A stretch of DNA of 64,000 nucleotides, taken from assembly GCA_023101725.1 (NCBI GenBank), contig JALJCO010009074.1:186001-250000 (forward strand), in the 5' to 3' direction. Both the position numbers and the translations under genes were made by a program. The notes under the pieces are model-generated. The model ran no database searches. It saw only the letters and a program-made list of their open reading frames with translations, and was not told the origin of the DNA. Of this stretch, positions 12,270 to 24,430 are shown piece by piece (position 1 is the stretch's first letter; each line of letters opens with the position of its first letter). This DNA is from Atherinomorus stipes. Taxonomy: Eukaryota > Chordata > Actinopteri > Atheriniformes > Atherinidae.

Positions 12270-12800
12270 ATGTGGAAAAAAAAAGACACAAGGAAGTAAC
12301 AAAGAAAAAAAAAAGAAGAACATGTAAAAAATTAATTGAATTATAATATTTGCAAAAACAATAAAATAAAACAGGAAATAAATATTTCTTGATTAAAAAC
12401 ATAAAAAAAAATAAAAAAATAGGTGGAAAAGAAAGGATTGGAAAAGAGGAATATTAAAAGAAGGGAGAAGAAAGAAAAAAGAGAGGAAAAAATAAAAAAA
12501 TGAAGATAAGATAAAAAGAAATGAAAAAAAAAGAAAAAGGAAATAGGTAGGAAAAAGAGGGGAAGGGAAGGAGGGAAGAGAAAGCAGAGAATATAGTGGG
12601 GGGATGTGTGGTGTGGTGGTTGGAGGGTAGGTAAGAATAAGTGAAATAAAAAGTAAGAAAATAGGTAAGAATAAATGAAATAAGAAAATACTTAAATAAA
12701 TGGTTATTTATATGTATGTTATTCAAGGGACGTAAGAATATAATGACGAAAATAAAAATGGTGAGGGATAATAAACAAAAAAGTATATATCACTTTGAAA
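12270..12800. repeat. Polypurine (A/G) low-complexity tract
   Basis: About 500 bp in which the plus strand is overwhelmingly A and G (GAAAAGAGG-, AAGAAAGAAA-type runs) with some T. The minus-strand frame through it is only Phe/Leu/Ser/Tyr and is not a protein. Confidence 0.8.
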
Positions 12801-12945
12801 AACAACACAGTTGACCAAAGAGCTTCACAGCTAGATAGAATAGATGAAATATAAATTAAAGAATAAAAAACATATAATCAGCTAATAAAAGTTGAAGTTG
12901 AGAATAAGCTGAAAATATTGCTGAATGATATTGAACAACCTACTG

Positions 12946-13330
12946 TACAATGATCAGTAATTTCAAAAAAGAGGTGACAAATGGCAAGATTCCAACAATT
13001 TTCCCATTAACAAATGGATTTAAATGTCCTTTGAAAGCCTTTAAACTATTCTGTGCATTTTTTACTTCAAAACTGGACTACTGCAATTCTTTATTATTGG
13101 GTTCTCTCAAAATTCTAAAGTTTAAAATTTTACTCACATATAAAGCTCCAAGTGAAGGTCCACTATCTTACAGATCTCATCTAGGATTTTTTGCATCAGC
13201 TGGTCACTGGCATGGTGCTGCTTCCTGAACTTAATTTTGAACTAGCCGGCACATTCACACAAAAAAAAATGTTGATTCATAACCTGAAAAATCATCTCTT
13301 ACTGACGGGCAGAGGTGGACATTACAGGTG
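12946..13330 (+). mobile_element. L2-clade LINE relic
   Basis: The frame 12950-13228 contains LFCAFFTSKLDYCNSLLLGS and LLTYKAPSEGPLSY, which match the L2/CR1-type reverse transcriptase text (SRLDYCNALL ... LLTYKALHG). It is shortened and broken. Confidence 0.7.
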
Positions 13331-13620
13331 TCAGTTGTTTGCGGATCTGCTTGTACATTTAGAGCGGGTGTTTTCAAACAAGCTCATCTACCGAGAAGGG
13401 TCTATCTGCGGCTCGCAAGACAGGGGCGTGTCGTAGAGTGGGCATGTCGTAGAGTGACGTTACTCGACAACACGCCCACCAGGCCAATGAGAGCACGGTA
13501 AAATCTAGCCCTACCCCTGACCCTTCCCCTAAACCTAACCAGACCCACCCACAATGCGACACGCCCACTGTAGGACACGCCCACTGTATGGCACGCCCAC
13601 TGGGTTGCAAGCCGCAGAAC

Positions 13621-13691
13621 CCCCGAGGGGGGGGGGGGAGGGGGGGGAAAAAAAAGGGGGAAAAAAAAAATGGAAATGAAAAAAAAAAAGG

Positions 13692-13728
<37 letters not shown>
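13621..13728. repeat. G-run / A-run homopolymer block
   Basis: G runs of over 10 bases pass into alternating A and G runs and then about 40 A. Not a plausible functional sequence; could be expanded low-complexity or a consensus error. The surrounding text has CACGCCCAC-type repeats at 13469-13600. Confidence 0.85.
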
Positions 13729-13930
13729 AAGGAGGGATAGATACACTTGCATCTACCTGCAGAGGAGCTGTGCTGATTAAAATCAGCTGTTTTAGTGATT
13801 GGTTGGAACAACTGCTGGACAGGATTTTTACTTTCTGGACCACGGATTACCAGAGGTGGACATCCCTGGTCCAGAAAGTAAAAATCATCTCTGAAAAACA
13901 AGGAGGAAAAAGTCTGAATACTACCCCAGA

Positions 13931-14720
13931 GGGCTGCACAGTGGCATGGTGGTTAGCACCGCAGTCTCACAGTAAGAAGGTTGCTAGTTTGATTCCCGTC
14001 TGGGGAGGGGGTTTGAACGATTCCAACAGTGGCCTTCCTGTGTGGAGTCTGCATGTTCTCCCCGTGTGGTTCTCTCCAGGTCAGCTTCCTCCCACTGTCC
14101 AAATTAACCTAACATGCATGTTAGGTTAATTGATCATTCTAAATTGTCCCTAAGAATGAATGTGAGCATGCATGGTTGTCTGTCTCTTTCTGTTGGCCCT
14201 GCAACATAAACTTGTAGTCAAGACTGCCCAAACCAAGACGCTGACAAGACCAAGACTATTTTAGCTTGAGACCAAGAAAAAACATATTTTTTTTTGCCAT
14301 TTTTCATGAATTGTAGAACCTAAACACCATACTGGGTTCAGCTGCTGAGTATAAAAATGAGATTTTATTATTTTGTACTTGAAGGGCTGAATAATGAAAT
14401 ATAAAACAAAAAACAGTGCCAGGAAATTGTAGGTTACAAATCCCTTCAAGACCACTAGGCCAGTCCAAGACATTATGAGACAGAGAGACCCGAGGCCAAG
14501 ACCGAAACCGAGACCAAAGACTTCCGAGGCCGAAACAAGACCAAGACCGCGAAAAAGCGGTCTTGAGACCGGTCTTGAGAACTACAGCTCTACTGCGACA
14601 GACTGGCGACCTGTCCAGAGTGTACCCTGCTTCTCGCCTGACAATAGCTGGGATGGGCTCCAGCAACCCCCCCGACACTGAACTGGATAAGCGGCACAGA
14701 AAATGACTGATGACTGACCG
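13931..14720 (+). mobile_element. tRNA-derived SINE (about 390-bp TGACTGA-tailed family), split by a hAT-like element
   Basis: A 10-bp target duplication, CTACCCCAGA, lies at 13921-13930 and 14721-14730. The head GGGCTGCACAGTGGCATGG has tRNA-like promoter text (a degenerate B box TAGTTTGATTCCC); the tail is AAAATGACTGATGACTGA. The middle is interrupted at 14207-14592. Copies at 35476-35868 and 57501-57891 give the intact length. Confidence 0.88.
14207..14592. mobile_element. hAT-like MITE nested in the SINE
   Basis: 8-bp flanks CTGCAACA (14199-14206) and CTGCGACA (14593-14600) match 7 of 8 and belong to the SINE consensus. The ends TAAACTTGTAGTCAAGAC and, from the right, TAGAGCTGTAGTTCTCAAG are inverted repeats. 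The right interior is rich in GAGACC/AAGACC repeats. Confidence 0.8.
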
Positions 14721-14730
14721 CTACCCCAGA

Positions 14731-15079
14731 CCAAATAATCAGTCAGCTTTAGAAAGTCAAGAAGGAAAACCACAACAGAAAGAAGACTTGTTTTCATCTA
14801 ACAAGTCTTACTTTTTCTCTTTGTCTGTAAACAGGAGCAATGTAGATAAAATTTTCCCACAAGGGATGAGTTCATATTGAGCCTTAAAGTAATTTATTCA
14901 ATACCCGGTCAGCTACAACCAAAGAAGCTGGCCAGGTACAATCTCTTCCGCCTGGTTTTCTACAGATGAAGATGATGGGATGGCTATTGAAAATAAAGTT
15001 CACATCGGCTGATTAAGATCATGATGAGAATCTTTAGTTAAGAATTAACTGGGATGCCACTGTCTTATGTTGCCTGGCA
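14731..15079. other. Unannotated intergenic sequence
   Basis: About 350 bp with no recognised feature. Confidence 0.4.
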
Positions 15080-15310
15080 ACTAGATGTCTGATATTATTG
15101 CCCTACCGATTTTATCGGCTGATGTCAGCATTTAAATGTGATATCATGAAATACTGGTATCAGCTTTTATCATACCGATATTTCTACTAACGAAATCTCA
15201 CAAGATTTCATATCAGAACACCGAGATCCCACGAGATTTAAACCAATTTAAATTTCGGCAGAATGTTTCGGTAAAACATATCATTAAACTAAGTTGGTCG
15301 TCTAAATATT
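15080..15310 (-). mobile_element. hAT-like MITE fragment (same family as 63143-63713)
   Basis: Matches the reverse complement of the right half of the 63143-63713 element: ATGTCTGATATTAT, TCGGC/GATxTCAGCATTxAAATGTGATAT and CTCACAAGATTTCAT are shared. The other end is missing. Confidence 0.65.
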
Positions 15311-17289
15311 GTTTGTTTTAGAAAATGTATGCAACAGTATCACGGAGTCGAATACTTACAGTAACCAACTTGCAGGATAAAAAAATCAAAGTTGTTTATG
15401 TTTCACTTCAATAAATCAATTCCCCTCCTGTACATGTATCCTGGGACAAGTATTGGTCCAGTTATGTGGTCAGGTCAACTTCTCACCATAACTCAATTTA
15501 ATTGTGTAAATACTCTCCCCTTGTCTGCCCAGACCTACCTTTCCATTAGAAATGCAAACACATAAAGGTCAGCAGCTTAGACTTTGTCTCCTTAAACATG
15601 TTCAAAAACTTAATTTACTGTCTGTGAGGAATTATTTTAAATAATGCAAACAAAGATAGTTTGAAGAACTAAAACTCTGATTCGGCTTTACTGTTGTACA
15701 GTTGTGCAAGTGTGTGAGTGTGTCTTTAATGTTAAATGCTGGATTTGAGTTTCACTTCCCCACTGATGTCATATCCACTGTCCCCACTCTTTTCCTGTTT
15801 ACATGAGACAACTCTTGGCGGGAACATCAGCGGAAGATCAAGTCCCCCTTTCTTTAGATCCAGATAAGTCCATAAATAACACCACAGGCTGATTAAAGCA
15901 ACACTATCGTTCCTTTGGCTCTTATGTCCCTCTGATGGAATTGATCAATGGTGGAGAGCAGGAAGCTGAAAGTTAAAGCAGCTCAAATGGCCACATTTTC
16001 TTTTCATCTTATTTCCTTTCAAAATGGTTTTGCGTGTAATATACATAAACACACACACCTACACACAATCACACACACTATTCTGAGAGCTCTCTAATGT
16101 CCTGCCATGCAGGTGTGTTTTAATCTTCTAAATCCAATAATAATGGCAGTCCTGATCTTCACATAATCCCATAGAGTTCAATGGGACAGCTGTATGATGT
16201 GCTACCAAATTAACAGACAGGCTCACACAAGTATAAACACACACAAGCACAGAGACACAAAATGTGTAGCCTGTTTAGAACACTACATTGTAATACCTAA
16301 GGAAATACTGACCCTATAACATCATTTGATGGCGGCATTAATAGTTAGATTAAAGAGTAACTCAGGAACAAGCGGCAAACTCTGCCAAAGACCAGTGAAG
16401 CTGACCTGGAGGTGAGAAAAATTGTTGTTCAACCCTCATCTGCTAGGGGACGGCTGCAAAATGCTCTCAATCCCCGTAGACTCCCATGTTAAAAAGGCCA
16501 TCATTCAAAATATAATTTTAGGTTTGATACGTCAATTTTACCTTCATGTCAACTATGACAGGGCTGATTTTTTATTTTATTTTTTTATAACTCGTCTGTT
16601 AAGATGTTGGTTAAAGCCAGAGTTGGTAATTCAGCTCAGAAACACTTTTGGTTATACTGGGTGAAATGGTCCTTCCATCCTGACAGTCGTCAATACATCA
16701 TGGATTCATAAAAAGGAAGGAAAAAAGTCAGACCTCTGTGAGAGCTGCAGTCCTGTAAAAACTCTGACTAACCCCTGCCATTTGCACCGAAAGGAATTGG
16801 TAATTCGCAACTTATAGAAAGAACGAATCGATGCCTTTACATCTCGTCTCTGTCCCTCCCCTCTCACCATCCCCCACCTGACCCCCCTGTGCGCCGCTCA
16901 CTGTAAACAAATATGGCTAACGGACTGCTAACTGCTACGCCAAAAAACCAAACCAAACCAACAGATAAGGATTAAGTCTCGGAGAGACATAATTGACAGG
17001 CGGCAGATTGGCTGCCAGTTCTAACACTGGTGGCTAGTAGCCATCTCCCTGCTTGCTCCCAGGAAAACCTCAGCCTGTAGCAAAGTCCACAGTGGAGATT
17101 TTCAGTTGGATAAAGGCCCATTTATGCTCCCTAACATACATAAATAGTAAAGCACACTGTTGACAACTTTTTAGGGGCAAAAGTCACTGTTGGTTGGCTC
17201 AAAAGTTACCAGAATTTGCTAAATAACATCACCGCAACAGACAGTCACAATCATGCATACACAGTTCCACATGGAAGTGTCTGAAATAT
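15311..17289. other. Intergenic sequence, possibly old repeats
   Basis: CA-rich microsatellite patches near 16048-16078. The 16400-17170 part has features common in fish MITEs, but I could not find matching ends. No gene. Confidence 0.35.
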
Positions 17290-17469
17290 TTTTTGACACA
17301 CTACATTGCCAATTTACAAGGGTACTGAAAGTGTGATATACACATTTAAGTCAGGGTGCAAAGAAGACCCAGGTGTGCCACAAGGCATCATGGGAAATAA
17401 GCAGCAACTTACATTAGGATATAATGGACGATTTATGAAACGATTACTAACATATTTGTCCGATGGGCA

Positions 17470-17650
17470 TTGCGGCAAAAATAGAATATTCATTCATTGG
17501 CTGTCAATCATTCGCTCCAATGCTCACTGCTCCCTTTTCTTTGCCCATTTTTATATTTTCCAGGAGATGCATCATGACTAGGTGGTGATGGTGGGAACCG
17601 ACCAAATAGCTTCACTTAAACTCTTCAGAAACCAATGGGTCACATCAATG
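17470..17650 (+). repeat. Dispersed repeat, copy 1 (related to 24630-24795)
   Basis: Shares with the second copy the order TGTCAATCATT, TTTCCAGGAG, ATGGTGGGA, GCTTCACTT and the phrase CTCTTCAGAAACCAATG, over about 170 bp. Class unknown. Confidence 0.65.
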
Positions 17651-18065
17651 GAAATTTTGTCTAGTTATTACTCATTATATGGTTTTTATAGAGACAATGA
17701 TAACAAACTAATGAACCTGAGGTTGTGTTTGTTTGAAAAAAATGACACCATATACACCATATATACCATATACTCAGTGTGCCCAGTTAATAAAACCCCC
17801 TTCCACAAGTTTCATTCAGCTACTTTTCTTTCTGCAAGACAACATATCTTTTCCATACAGTTACACATTTATGAAATAATGATCTCAATCTCATTAATCC
17901 AAGCTCTTTAAAATTGTCAGATAATTTCACCATAAAATTACATTTTATGTGGTTGCAGCGTTACTACTAAGTTTTTTTTTTTTTTTTACATCAAAACTTT
18001 TAAATCGGTTAATATTTACAAGTCAAAATATGGCCCAGCTTGAAAATTCCTGCAGGTTTCATTCA

Positions 18066-18185
18066 AATAATAATAATGATAATAATAATAATTATATATA
18101 CTTTATTAATCTCAATTTGGAAATTTGTTCTCTGCATTTAACCAATCTCAGATTGCGCCTGAGAGCAGCGGGGAGCCAATTGTAA
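18066..18185 (-). mobile_element. SINE/LINE 3'-end fragment
   Basis: An AAT/ATA-repeat tail followed by CTTTATTAATCTCAATTTGG and CTCTGCATTTAACCAATC, a text widely repeated in fish genomes, then GAGAGCAGCGGGGAGCC as in the fragment at 42978-43130. Partial copy on the minus strand. Confidence 0.55.
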
Positions 18186-18186
18186 G

Positions 18187-18258
18187 GCAAGGCAAGTTTA
18201 TTTGTATAGCACATTTCATGTACAGGACAACTCAAAGTGCTTTACATAAAACATTATG
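18187..18258. repeat. Conserved GCAAGTTTATTTGTATAGC dispersed repeat fragment
   Basis: GGCAAGGCAAGTTTATTTG followed by CTCAAAGTGCTTTACAT is a very common interspersed repeat in teleosts (from memory). About 70 bp remain. Confidence 0.5.
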
Positions 18259-18528
18259 TAACCATAACTAACCAAGTTGTCAGAAACATAATTAGCCACA
18301 TGTTGGCTAATACCTGCTAGTATCAGATATATTGCAGATATCCAAAATGAACTCCTCAGGCTGAGTTAAGGATATTTTTGGATCTTTGCTCACAAAGCAG
18401 AATACGGTTATATGAGAGATACAACCGCACAGCTCTCTGCATCGGTTGATATCAGATATCGGAATTTAAGAGTTGGACAATATCGGTATATTGGATATCG
18501 GTTAAACAGCCTATATCAAACATCCCTA
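18259..18528 (-). mobile_element. hAT-like MITE, 5' half (family of 63143-63713)
   Basis: Its reverse complement starts TTAGGGATGTTTGATATAGG and then matches the left half of 63143-63713: GATATTGTCCAACTCTTAA, GTTGTATCTCTCAT, GAGTTCATTTTGGA, GGTATTAGCCAAC, TTTCTGACAACTTGG. The other half is absent. Confidence 0.75.
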
Positions 18529-18599
18529 ATTTTAATTATAATTATTTTAAACTAAGCTTACAGGAACAAAGTTAGAAATATAAAAAGCTACATGTCATT

Positions 18600-20030
18600 T
18601 AGTAAAGTTACAAATAAGTCAAAAAGGCACTTTCTCCTGCACCGTATGTAACTGTGGAAAAAAAACAAATTTAAAATGAGGATCAGGCAAATGTTTGGTC
18701 TCCTGTCTTTCTTCACATATTGTACACGCACACACACTCAAACACACACACAGCCTAGTTATTAATATCTTGTTGTAGATTGTGGAAAAGACTGTTCCCA
18801 AATAGCAGATGGGGGGATTTACAGCTCTGAGACAATGGAAGAAAAAGAGGGAAATCAAGCCCACTGACATCACGAACAAACTCACAAGGGCGTACATGAA
18901 TGTAGGAATTACAGAGAGAAGGAGAGGGATTAAAAGAAAGAAGTGATGGGAAAAAGATAATAAAAACAATGACATCATAAGTCTGGCGAGATCATTTGAT
19001 TACAGAAAATTGGTGATTGAGGTTAAGAAACGTGACTGGTTCTGGATTTTATGGAGTGTGGTGGAAGGGATGAGGGATGGAAAACGAGGACAGAACAAAG
19101 AGGCTGTATGGGGCCGAGAATAAAAGAGCAAAAGAAAGTCAGGAGTAAGAACAAAGAAAGTTGTGACCTCGCATTTCAAAAGTAGAAAGTGATGACAAGG
19201 TGATGACAGGAGAGAGAAAAAGAAAGGGAGAGCAGATTTGAAAAGTACTAATAGATAAAATGGGTTTAAAACAGAAGGAATGTAGGGAAAGAAGTAAGAA
19301 ATGTAGATGATAAAAGACTGTCGAGGCAAGCAGCAGGATGTGAAGCACTGAAGGAGAGAAAGAGGGGGAATGACAAAAATGAATGCACAAAAAGGAAAGG
19401 ATTAGAGAATGAAAACATTGCAAAAAAATATGGCAATGTATAATTTATTCCAGGAAAAGTTGGTCAGAGCAGGAGAGTAACTTTCTGGATGAAATGGAGC
19501 GCAAAATGTAATAGAGGAGCAATAAAATTCACCATGAAATGAAAGAAGGCAGTAGACCAGATTATATCTTGAGGTATGTCTCTGAAGTTTATGTATAAGA
19601 AAATATCGCCTACGGTGTGTTTTGCAGACGTGTTTTTAGATAAAGTGATTTTGGTTATCTAGCATGAACGGATAAGACTGATATCAGGAAAATGGTCTGG
19701 ATTAGATTACATTTTATTAGATTTTAGTTGACATTGCTTCTCTGCAGGATAAATTGCCAAAAATAGACTTGACCTAAATATTGGTCACTGAGATTTAGGG
19801 AGCATTTGTACTGAGAGTACTGCAAACCTTTGTGAACTATAGTTATGCAAAAATGTCTCCGCAGACACAATTGCAGCTTAATGAGGAAGATAGTAGCAAA
19901 AGGAAAAAGGCAAAGAGGGAAAGAAAGAGGCCATAAAATATGGAAATGGGGTGAAAAAAAAAGCAGGCAATTAAAGAAAGATGAGGGGAGAAAACATGGC
20001 CCTCATTAAACCACAGCTGAGAAAGTAACA
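18600..20030. repeat. Long purine-skewed segment
   Basis: About 1.4 kb of plus-strand A+G excess (GAAAGAAG, GGAGAGAAAG, AAAAGGAAAG types). The many Phe/Ser/Leu-rich minus frames are a by-product. No repeat border seen. Confidence 0.6.
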
Positions 20031-20829
20031 CTACAGCTCCTTCATTAATGGGTTGGTGTGTGATCTCATGTGTAAGTTTGCATGCAGTTCTGCAGCTGCA
20101 TGCCTGATGTTATGTGTGTCTGGTCACAGCCCGAGGACGTGACTGACTCAGTGACTAATTGTGCCGTCTGCTCACCATAACAGACACACTCCCATGCACA
20201 CACACCGAGATTATGCAATCATCAAGAAGCATCATTAGGATAATCTTCTTGGCCTGGTATTCTTTTTTTCCCCTTAGAGGATGAATATCAGCATGTCTAG
20301 ATTACTCTGTGGTCTGAAAATCCCTTACTTTGCTTGTTAGATCCCTGACCTCTGCTTACATTACACCATCCCTCCGTTCTTTGGTCCCTTGGTCCGTCTC
20401 AGTGTCTGTCCAGCACAGAATAACTAATCACCTTATAAAATTTCTAGAGTGGTTTTCCCATAGTTGCAAATAAATGTCCTCAGTTTTCAGTCATTTTTCA
20501 ACTTTTCCTCAGTAACACATTGATGCTTGTGAAGGATGAGCCACAAAATAAGCCTCTGTAAACACAGATAGTGTTAATACCAACTGAAAACCATCTCAGA
20601 ACATGAAGTGCAGCCTTTTGTATCTTAGATCCAATACTACATACATTTAATTCAGCATTCAATATGTGAAGTCCGGGATTAAAAACTACAACTGCACTCT
20701 ATAACTGGCTTGCAAAAATATATCTATTTGATGCATTCAATTACTAGATTCTCAGGCAAATGACGAATGACTTGGTCCACATAGTAAGTGAGGTGCAGCA
20801 ACACAGCTGATGGTGATAAAGAAGTGGCA
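20031..20829. other. Unannotated intergenic sequence
   Basis: Nothing recognised. A GC-moderate part at 20040-20240 is unremarkable by eye. Confidence 0.35.
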
Positions 20830-20970
20830 TGGTATTGTGACAGTGTGGGTCCACAGGAATATCCCTTTGGCTGAATGTAAACGTGCGTGACTGTCATCAG
20901 GGGGTCTGGGGACTGAATCTAGCCTGAGCCCTCATTTACAAACCTTGCCACCGTATGACAATCGATAACT
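20830..20970 (+). mobile_element. tRNA-derived SINE-like copy (related to 31735-31900)
   Basis: CCCTTTGGCTGAATG ... GGGACTGAATCTAGCCTGAGCCCT ... ACCTTGCCAC lines up with CTCTTTGGCTGGATG ... GGATCAAATCCTGCCTGGGCCCT ... ACCTTGCCAC in the second copy. The order looks like tRNA A and B boxes. Confidence 0.55.
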
Positions 20971-21218
20971 TAACGCTGAAATTTTAGATGTTTGGCTTGT
21001 CTGACATGACAAGAAGGATCAAGCTAAAAAGGAGTAAAAGCTGGGAGAGCCATCATGTTCAGTAGTTTCTGCAGCATGAGTGCAACACTGTAATACGTCA
21101 TTACTGTAGATGTTGATGGGGTTTGCTGATTCAAGAAAGGTATGGCTATGGCATCATCAGTTCAGAAAGATGCATGTGAGTTGTACACACTGAAATGAAA
21201 TGGTGGCTTTTTCAAATC

Positions 21219-21252
21219 TGCATGTGTGTGTGTGTGTGTGCGTGTGTGTGCG
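21219..21252. repeat. (TG)n microsatellite
   Basis: Mostly uninterrupted TG dinucleotides, ending in CGCGCA. Confidence 0.9.
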
Positions 21253-21634
21253 CGCATCTGGCATATGAACCAGGCTTTGTGGAATTGACTAAAGCCCCGT
21301 TTACACTAGAGCTCCAGCTTGGAACAGGGCTGTTTGGTGCGGTTTGGTCTGGTGAACCCTGATCTCTGTTGAACTTCCACAGCTAACTGTACCTATACCA
21401 AGTAGGCGGCGTAGCAGTGATAGCGACAGGTGCATCAGCTGTATAATAACATGATACTAGAGCTTTCCATGATTTATAAAGATGAAGAATGGTACACGGA
21501 CAAAGGATGTCAACGGCTGTCAAGATAAACCCTTTCGGGTTGGATTGGTAAGATTGAGCTCTGAGTAGAAGGGTCCCAAAAACAGTGGGATGGTAGTCTG
21601 GCAACTGTCCCATTTTTTTCCCCGTGGAAACTTG

Positions 21635-22856
21635 GGTCCCGTCCATACGAAATCAAACTCTGGCCTAAAATCACAAATTTTTCACCAAACCAGCCTCTCA
21701 TCCATACGAAGCCGGCATTTCGAGAGTCTGCAAAACGATCTTTTTTTTTTATCAAGCCTTCAGAGTGGGAAGATTTTGAAACGCCGTTTGTGCGGTTCCA
21801 TCTTTAAAGGCCTCCTTCCACTGAAAACCCGTTTAACTTGCTCCTTCTGAAATACGGAGAGTTTCCCCTTGTTTACTTACACATGCTGACTTGCTAGCGT
21901 TGCGTTCCCCACAGTCGGCTGTGCTTTCTCATCAGAGAAACAAGCAGAGAAAAGAGCGAATCGGGAACAGCCTTGCACTTCTACGTCACATTGCGAAAAG
22001 CGTATCCCACGTGGGGTTTCTATCTGTCCATTGGAAGGCAGGTAACCCTCCACTACAGACTAGAAGTGAAGACAGCACGACTGTAGCTTCGGAGTTGAGA
22101 AGCTAATTAGCTAACTGTTTGTTAGCATGGCGGAACAAACTTGTTTGTCGGCTCTATTTCCTGTCTGTGACAAAATAAGAGCGGAGGGCGGAGCTTCCTT
22201 CATACACTGATGGGAAGGAGCCAATCAGACGGAAATTCATGAGAAGGACCCGGAAAAGCCTGCCGTTGGACCACAAGCCTCTCTTCTAGTATACAAATAC
22301 AGCTGGATACAAAGATACCAGAAGGTTTTTTTAAACAGAAACGATGCAGAATGCATTCAATAATAATGGAGAACACAGAAATATTAATGAAATGACCACG
22401 GAAGTACAACTTTAAGATCTGACCGTAATTTTTTTTCTCTTACACGCATGTGTCATAGCTTCGCCTCTAAACATGCATGTGCTACACTCAGCATCACAAC
22501 AACAATGGCGCCGTACAGTGTTGAATGGTTTCTGCTCGTACCTGTTCGCCCACTTGTACTTTTCGGTTTGGTTGTTCTTCTTCTTCTTGGGGGTTCTGGC
22601 AGATCACAACCATAGATCGGAGCATTTGGTTTGGTTGTTTCACGTTGTATACATATTTCTGCGCATGCCCAATATTTCATCGCCTGTTTTCGCCTATTTA
22701 TGCTTTAGCGCCACTTGCAGGGCTGGCATATATTTTGTAGCGTTTCCATGCATTCATGTGGTCGATCACATTTATTTTACGTCTCCGTCTTTAAGACAAA
22801 CGTTCTGGAAAATATGAGCGTTTTGTGTTCGTTTGACTTTGTGTGGACATGGTCTT
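21635..22856. mobile_element. Probable non-autonomous DNA element (GTCCATAC-type ends)
   Basis: The left end GGTCCCGTCCATACGAAATC and the reverse complement of the right end, GACCATGTCCACACAAAGTC, match at about 15 of 20 positions. The interior has ATGGCG and TTCTTCTTCTTGGGGG text often seen in fish MITEs. No transposase frame. Target duplication not resolved. Confidence 0.45.
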
Positions 22857-22859
22857 AAA

Positions 22860-24105
22860 ATAATGCGTATACGTAGGTCCAAATCAGCTTCTTTTTTTTT
22901 TTTTTACCACCTCTCTTGCTGGTTCAGAGGTATTTCAGTCATACTCAACCCTCAATCTCACTCTGTAATGTCCATTTAGATGCTGAAAATACTTAAATTG
23001 TCAGTTACTTTAGACATGAATTAAATAAATACAAACTACATTTTAGTTTACACAAACTTCAATCTGAACAATTGTACTAATGAGACCTAAGATGTTACTG
23101 AAAATGTAAGTGTGCATAGATTAAATTAATGGTTGAAGGTAGTGAAATGAAAATTGAGTTAATTTGTTTTTTTAAAAAAGCTCAATCACAATTTAATCCA
23201 CTAAAGAATGAGAGCCAAAAAAGGGTGATGCTCTCACTTATTAGCTGCACAATGAGGAAACTTTCCATACACATATTTGCTGTACACACACCACAGAGCA
23301 GAGAAAGTACCTTGAGCACTTGCCATTTACTCTGTCTCTAGATTTAGAGATGATAAAACATGCTCAGGCATACTCAGAGAAATCTTAGTTGACATTTATC
23401 ATATTGTGTTTTTTTATGTGGCATGTCAGTGTTGTTTATGATCGCCAGCAGCATTTTCACCTCCATCCATCCACTGCAGCTGTATGTGTGTGTTTGTGTG
23501 TGTGCGTGTCCACTGAGGCGAACTAGATCAAAACGGAGTGTCAGCCACAGTTCAGGTAACACTGAAACAGCAAGCAACAAGTGAAAATCAAAACATGGGC
23601 AGCTGGTCTTACACAGAAAGTGGATTGTATGCTGTGGAAGAGTTAGCACAGACAAATCCAAAGTGAAAAGAAGCACAAATGAGACAGATATGAGGAGGTG
23701 ACAGACAGGACAGGAAAGAGAAGGAGAGTAAAAGAGTTCACAGGAACTTATTCTGATGCATTTGCAGTGATCGTAACGGACAGCGGAAGGACAGCATCAG
23801 TGAAATGATGTGTTTAAATGGACCACCATCATTATACTGTAGATAGATTTAGCAACTTTCTGATGAATGTAAAAATGACTTTAAGAGTACACTGTAAAAT
23901 GTACCATTGGTAGTTCCCCACAGCAGCTAGAGTTTGGGCTCGCACCGACTATTTCTGTATGTTGAACTAGACATTTCCTCCTCTGCTGTTAGCCGTATGC
24001 CTCTTGCCACTGGTTTTCTCGTGGTCTTCTTTTTTGTCTTTTTTGTTTTGGAGAGGGTGAATCCTTAAACTCGGCCTGAACCCCAAAATCCCCCTACACA
24101 CCAAA
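22860..24105. other. Unannotated intergenic sequence
   Basis: GT-rich patch at about 23482-23510. No gene or repeat border recognised. Confidence 0.35.
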
Positions 24106-24109
24106 GATG

Positions 24110-24430
24110 TTTAAAATAAATTGGGAAGTCATCCATTCTCCCTCCCTCCTGATCTCCATACTCTGGATTCCTTCCCTCTTTTCAAATCCAGACTCAAAAC
24201 CTTTCTGTTCAGACGGTCTTATTCCACCTAAGTCCACATGCATCACTCCAATGTTGTTTTTCCCTGTTTTACTTCCTGTCGTTTTGTTTTCTGTGGTACC
24301 TCTTATGCTTGTGTTTTTACTGTTTTAGCTTCCTGTTTTTAATGTTTCATCTGCCTGTACAGTGTCCTTGGGTGTTTTGAGAGGGCGCTTTCAAATGAAA
24401 TGTATTATTATCATTATTATTATTATTCTA
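24110..24430 (+). mobile_element. LINE 3' end (L2-like), 5'-truncated
   Basis: One frame reads PLFKSRLKTFLFRRSYST followed by a stop, the usual C-terminus of fish L2-type ORF2 proteins. Then 3'-UTR text GTCCTTGGGTGTTTTGAGAG and an ATT-repeat tail (about 24402-24427). Complete 3' end, missing 5' part. Confidence 0.75.

Noticed and set aside
13374..13901. 175-codon minus-strand open frame with a poly-Phe stretch
   Set aside because: It runs through the G-run/A-run homopolymer block and a CACGCCCAC repeat; not a protein.
18619..19423. Group of 90-120-codon minus-strand frames
   Set aside because: Phe/Leu/Ser/His composition reflects the purine-rich plus strand, not coding sequence.
22473..22817. 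114-codon plus-strand open frame
   Set aside because: Lies in a probable non-autonomous DNA element and shows no domain.
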